Made by a program: the position numbers and the translations under genes. Below are positions 14,406-17,288 of a stretch of DNA of 17,288 bases, one piece after another (positions within the stretch are counted from its first letter, which is position 1; every line of letters starts with the position of its first letter). Origin of the DNA: JALXCG01 sp026991065 [NCBI: Gemmatimonadota bacterium] (GTDB taxonomy: Bacteria > GCA-2686955); assembly GCA_026991065.1 (NCBI GenBank), contig JALXCG010000534.1:1-17288 (forward strand). The letters run 5' to 3'. A model generated the notes under the pieces. It did not search any database. It was not told where the DNA came from and saw only the letters and a program-made list of their open reading frames with translations.

Positions 14406-14917
14406 ATAGAGCAATCATCGCCTCGCTCTGTCTTGCCGGTGCTGCCGTCTCGACAGTCAATGTCATGACCTATCTCCATCTGCAGAATGAAACCCCGAAG
14501 CCAACCTCCCGTCACATAGCGGAAATCGAGCAGAAGGAGGCGACAGCTCTTTCTCTGGACCGGAAGGACGACACGATCGCATGGGAGCAAATCAACCCAC
14601 TTCTGGCGCAGGTCTTTTGCCCGCCATCCACACCGCAAAGTGCCCCACTTCAGCGCCCACCCGCATCGGCCCAAGTCAGCAAATCCCGGCACGTTGAGCA
14701 GCTACCGGCTCTCGCCGGGATTCTGCGCAGGGCCGACTCCGATGGCGTTCTTCACCACAGCGCAATCCTCAGCGGCCGGATCCTGGAAACCGGTGATCGG
14801 GTCGATGGTTACACCGTGGAGAAGATCGATGACACGGGTGTCACCCTTGCCCGACGGGGACGCAAACTCTTTGTCGCCGCTCCAAAGATCGATTACTCGG
14901 CCTGGAACACACAATGA
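14402..14917 (+). CDS. PilP/MshK/GspC-like protein
   Basis: 171 aa, start at 14402 in an ATGA overlap; a longer frame from 14258 lies inside the previous gene. N-terminal transmembrane anchor (RAIIASLCLAGAAVSTVNVMTYL), a linker rich in Pro/Gln (about 85-102), then a small beta domain (about 108-165): LAGILRRADSDGVLHHSAILSGRILETGDRVDGYTVEKIDDTGVTLARRGRKLFV in pattern form, with the G-x-L, AIL-SG, G-D-x-VxGYxV and V-x-L strands of the PilP/GspC homology region. This domain contacts the N0 domain of the secretin in characterised systems, and the secretin is the next gene. Confidence 0.78.
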   Translation: MNRAIIASLCLAGAAVSTVNVMTYLHLQNETPKPTSRHIAEIEQKEATALSLDRKDDTIAWEQINPLLAQVFCPPSTPQSAPLQRPPASAQVSKSRHVEQLPALAGILRRADSDGVLHHSAILSGRILETGDRVDGYTVEKIDDTGVTLARRGRKLFVAAPKIDYSAWNTQ

Positions 14918-16434
14918 TTCGCGCGCAAAAGAAAGTCGGCATGAGCCATTTCGCCATCGCCCACCCCTGGATGCTACTGGCGGCGCTCGCCTGGAACGGA
15001 TGTGCGGGGAATCCCCGACCCGAACTCCCGCGCTTTACGGCGATAGAGGGAATTTCTCAGCCCCAGGCGGAACTGTCGCGAGAAAAAGAAATAGCCGTGA
15101 CATCATTTCCGTCTGCGACGTCACCACCAGTGAGTCCCGACATCGGCATTGCTGATGATGGTCGACTTTACACGTTGTTCTTCCAGCAAGCACCACTCCT
15201 GCAGGTTGTGCAGGCACTCATCAAGGAGTCTCCGCTCAGTCTGGCCGTCGAGCGTGACGTTGATGTTGCGCGACCGGTAACTGTAACCCTACATGATGTC
15301 CCACTTCCCGATGCTCTCGACATGGTGGTGGCGGGAGCCGCGGGCTATGCATGGAGAATCCGCAACCACAAACTGATCATCAGCCGGTTTTCCGAGCGAA
15401 TCTACTATCTCGACCATCCAAACCTGCCGGGTGAAACGCTGGTCGAAGTTGGTGGAGACATGCTGGCGTCGAGTGTGGAGCAGGCAGGTGTTGCAGGTTC
15501 ATTTGCGGTCAAGACAGAGCGCAAAGGCGACAACGGAAATGTGTGGCAGGGTATCGAGACCGCGTTGAAGGGCCTCAAGTCCAAAGAGGGGATTTTGCAA
15601 GTCAACCCCAACACCGGCATCATCTACTTGCTGGACACTCCGGTGAAAATCGATGCCATGGTGCGATATCTCGACGCCATCGCGGCCATGTTGCACCGCC
15701 AGGTGTTCATTGAGGCCAAGATTCTGGAAGTGCGCTTGAACGACGAGCACAAGCACGGAGTCGACTGGTCCTCTCTGGATCTCGGTCTTGGCTCCTCGGG
15801 ATCAGACTTGGCCTTGGGATCCGGAATCTCCTTCAACGGTGGCAGCACCATCACTCTGACCGACCAGGATCGCTTCAACGCCATCATCGATTTCCTCGAT
15901 ACCCGAGGCGACGTTTCCGTCCTGTCCAATCCTCACCTCGCTGTAATGAACGGGCAGTCGGCAATCATGACCGTCGGCTTTCAATTTCCTTACGGCGACG
16001 TCACCGGCGTCGATCGCGACACCCAAACAGGCCTGATCTCCTATGGAACCGCGATCAAACGCGCTGTTCTCGGACTACAACTCGGGATCACGCCCTACAT
16101 CTCCGCCGACGGACTGGTCACTCTCCAGATCGTCCCCACAATCACCCGCATCCAGGGATATGAAAACGTCGAGATCCCCACCTCCACAACCACCACACAA
16201 ACAATATCCAACCCGGTCATCGATCTCCAGGAGCTTGCGACCACCGTCCGGGCACGAGCGGGAGAATCGGTGGTTCTGGCCGGTTTGATCAGCCAGATGC
16301 AGCGCAGCGATCGGTCCGGGCTGCCATGGCTCAAGAAGATCCCGCTCCTGGGGTTCTTCACGGGTCATCACGACAAAGAGATCCAGAACCGCGAGTTGGT
16401 AATACTCCTTACTCCCTATGTACACGAGAGTTAG
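14914..16434 (+). CDS. mshL: MshL/PilQ-type secretin, outer-membrane pilus channel
   Basis: 506 aa, start at 14914 in an ATGA overlap; an internal ATG at 14941 is an alternative. The N terminus MLLAALAWNGCAG looks like a lipoprotein signal with lipidation at C30, although the box WNGC is not canonical. An STN/N0-like domain lies at about 84-158 (LFFQQAPLLQVVQALIK ... AWRIRNHKLII), an N1-like part at about 165-255, and the secretin core from about 262: QVFIEAKILEVRLNDEHKHGVDW, SVLSNPHLAVMNGQSA, GLVTLQIVPTITRI and the secretin signature LPWLKKIPLLGFF near 460-475, ending LVILLTPYV. Length and order fit MshL better than the longer PilQ. It forms the outer-membrane channel for the pilus, probably as a 12-14-mer, as in known secretins. 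The symbol is by similarity. Confidence 0.88.
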   Translation: MIRAQKKVGMSHFAIAHPWMLLAALAWNGCAGNPRPELPRFTAIEGISQPQAELSREKEIAVTSFPSATSPPVSPDIGIADDGRLYTLFFQQAPLLQVVQALIKESPLSLAVERDVDVARPVTVTLHDVPLPDALDMVVAGAAGYAWRIRNHKLIISRFSERIYYLDHPNLPGETLVEVGGDMLASSVEQAGVAGSFAVKTERKGDNGNVWQGIETALKGLKSKEGILQVNPNTGIIYLLDTPVKIDAMVRYLDAIAAMLHRQVFIEAKILEVRLNDEHKHGVDWSSLDLGLGSSGSDLALGSGISFNGGSTITLTDQDRFNAIIDFLDTRGDVSVLSNPHLAVMNGQSAIMTVGFQFPYGDVTGVDRDTQTGLISYGTAIKRAVLGLQLGITPYISADGLVTLQIVPTITRIQGYENVEIPTSTTTTQTISNPVIDLQELATTVRARAGESVVLAGLISQMQRSDRSGLPWLKKIPLLGFFTGHHDKEIQNRELVILLTPYVHES

Positions 16435-16466
16435 GCTGGTTTGTTTTTCGTCAAGGCAAACCAGTC
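16434..16466 (+). terminator. hairpin directly after the secretin stop
   Basis: CTGGTTTG (16436-16443) and CAAACCAG (16457-16464) form a perfect 8-bp stem, extendable to 10 with one G-U, starting right after the secretin TAG. The 13-nt loop is T-rich; no T-run follows. It may be an RNA stability or processing element that separates expression of the platform genes from the pilin genes. Confidence 0.35.
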
Positions 16467-16602
16467 GACTGCCGATAGGGAAACAGGAGGAAACTCGAAG
16501 CCCCCTTTTCTCCAACGAGGTCCACGGGGGACGTCGGACTCCAAAACAGAAACCCACGCGCCGTCCGGGACCAGCGGCAACCGAGAACAGGAGAGAGCAG
16601 TC

Positions 16603-17172
16603 GTGCACAAAAAGATCCAACGCGCTCAAGCGGGCTTCACAATGGTTGAAATTGCCATTGTCATGGTGATCATCGGGCTGTTGATCGGTGGCGTCCTCAA
16701 GGGGCAGGCCATGCTGCAGAATGCCAAGGTGATGCGCATCGTCAAACAGACCGATGAGATCCGCTCCGCTGTCATGACCTTCTACGACAAGTACGGCATG
16801 TACCCCGGCGACGAAAACAACGATGCGATCCCGCCCGGAACAGATGGCGAAGGCAACGGCGATGGGCAGATCAACGGTTCGGAACACTATGAAGTATACC
16901 GGGACCTGCAACTGGCAGGCTTGATCAGCGGCAGCTACAACGGCACCAGCGATCTGCCGCGCCATCCCTTCGGCGACAATATGACGCTCTACTGGACCGA
17001 CCCCGGGCCCGGATCGGCAAAACACTATTTCCTCTTCTACAACCTGCCGTCAGAGGTCTGCCTGGAACTGGACACAAAGCTGGATGACGGTGTCTACAAC
17101 ACGGGCTCTGTCGTCGCGAACACCGACTATACGGACGGTGGACTGATCAGCTATTTCTACATTCGTTTCTAG
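16603..17172 (+). CDS. type IV prepilin / pilin-like protein
   Basis: 189 aa from a GTG at 16603, supported by AGGAG at 16589-16593 and by the leader it creates: MHKKIQRAQAG, cleaved by prepilin peptidase after G11 so that the mature protein begins FTMVEIAIVMVIIG, with Glu5 (E16) present. The hydrophobic N-helix is followed by FYDKYGMYPGDENND, the Y-x-PGD motif of a widespread pilin-like group, and an EGNGDGQINGSE stretch (83-94) that matches an EF-hand-type calcium loop position by position. Then come DLQLAGLISGSY and a short beta-rich C terminus; only one cysteine (C153), so no C-terminal disulfide loop. It is probably the major or a minor pilin. Upstream frames to 16441 have no pilin features. 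Confidence 0.88.
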   Translation: MHKKIQRAQAGFTMVEIAIVMVIIGLLIGGVLKGQAMLQNAKVMRIVKQTDEIRSAVMTFYDKYGMYPGDENNDAIPPGTDGEGNGDGQINGSEHYEVYRDLQLAGLISGSYNGTSDLPRHPFGDNMTLYWTDPGPGSAKHYFLFYNLPSEVCLELDTKLDDGVYNTGSVVANTDYTDGGLISYFYIRF

Positions 17173-17203
17173 CCGTTTCTCTTCCGCCCCCAGGAGAAGT
17201 CCA

Positions 17204-17288
17204 GTGAACCCCACTTTGTCCTCCCCACGTCCGCGCGTGGACGAGCGCCAAGTGGGGTTCTCTTTGATTGAGATGGCCATTGTGATGG
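17204..17288 (+). CDS. second prepilin, 3' partial
   Basis: Begins at GTG 17204, with AGGAG at 17192-17196, 7 bases upstream, and runs off the window in frame. The 28 residues visible read MNPTLSSPRPRVDERQVG followed by FSLIEMAIVM: an 18-residue prepilin leader ending in Gly, Phe+1 and Glu+5, so this is another prepilin or minor pilin with the same N-helix start as its neighbour. The first 57 bases carry an 11-bp inverted repeat (listed separately). It is 31 bases downstream of the previous pilin stop and most likely co-transcribed. Confidence 0.85.
   Translation, partial: MNPTLSSPRPRVDERQVGFSLIEMAIVM
17206..17260 (+). repeat. 11-bp inverted repeat at the start of the second pilin gene
   Basis: GAACCCCACTT (17206-17216) and AAGTGGGGTTC (17250-17260) are a perfect inverted pair spanning codons 1-19, with a small inner stem CCACG/CGTGG (17225-17229, 17236-17240). 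Being directly after the start codon and followed by a T-rich stretch, it could lower translation or transcription of the downstream pilins relative to the first. Confidence 0.45.

Noticed and set aside
1-17288. CRISPR arrays, tRNA or rRNA genes, phage genes.
   Set aside because: No regularly spaced direct repeats, no cloverleaf with a GGTTCGA-type T arm (GGGTTCGATG near 9999 lacks a matching stem), and no integrase or phage structural genes were seen.

Overview
The window is high-GC bacterial chromosomal DNA, densely coding on both strands. A secretin, a PilO-like and a PilP-like protein and prepilin leaders show that the cell is a diderm (Gram-negative-type) bacterium that makes a type IV-like pilus. 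No rRNA, tRNA or phylogenetic marker is present, so I do not name a taxon. The gene mix (orphan glycosidase-like protein, NYN-LOTUS protein, Cys-rich exported protein) would suit an environmental lineage, but that is only an impression.

Layout. (1) 1-2495, + strand: ABC exporter operon, one ATPase (5' end cut off) and two ABC-2 type permeases of the PF06182 kind. (2) 2542-3102, - strand: exported chalcone-isomerase-like protein. (3) 3103-3780: a gene-poor stretch that I read as divergent promoters around a T8/A8 tract, one firing leftward into a candidate structured small RNA (about 3369-3586) with its own intrinsic terminator, the other rightward to the NYN gene. (4) 3781-4575, + strand: NYN (LabA-like) nuclease-type protein with a C-terminal LOTUS/OST-HTH domain. 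(5) 4572-4741: a short non-coding element with about 20-bp terminal inverted repeats sitting exactly in a CTAG shared by the stop codons of two convergent genes. (6) 4738-8495, - strand: a two-gene unit, a small unknown protein followed by a very large, divergent GH106/GH2-like protein. (7) 8797-9840, - strand: NDUFA9-like atypical SDR. (8) 9841-10703: long leader with a UUCG-capped terminator-like hairpin and a Shine-Dalgarno (SD)-sequestering hairpin, then a small exported protein with cysteines every seven residues. (9) 10760-12229, - strand: sodium:solute symporter. (10) 12376-17288, + strand: MSHA/type IV pilus-type operon: a PilM-PilN/GspL-like fusion, PilO-like, PilP/MshK-like and MshL-like secretin chained by ATGA overlaps, then two prepilins, the second running off the window.

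How it works together: the last block is a coherent envelope machine (inner-membrane platform, outer-membrane secretin and pilin subunits). Its assembly ATPase and PilC-like protein are not in the window. The other units look independent. The most interesting material is non-coding: the putative rod-shaped RNA with a nearly G-free 45-46-nt loop, the CTAG-inserted inverted-repeat element, and the leader of the Cys-heptad protein. All are read by eye; no folding, homology search or genome comparison could be run.
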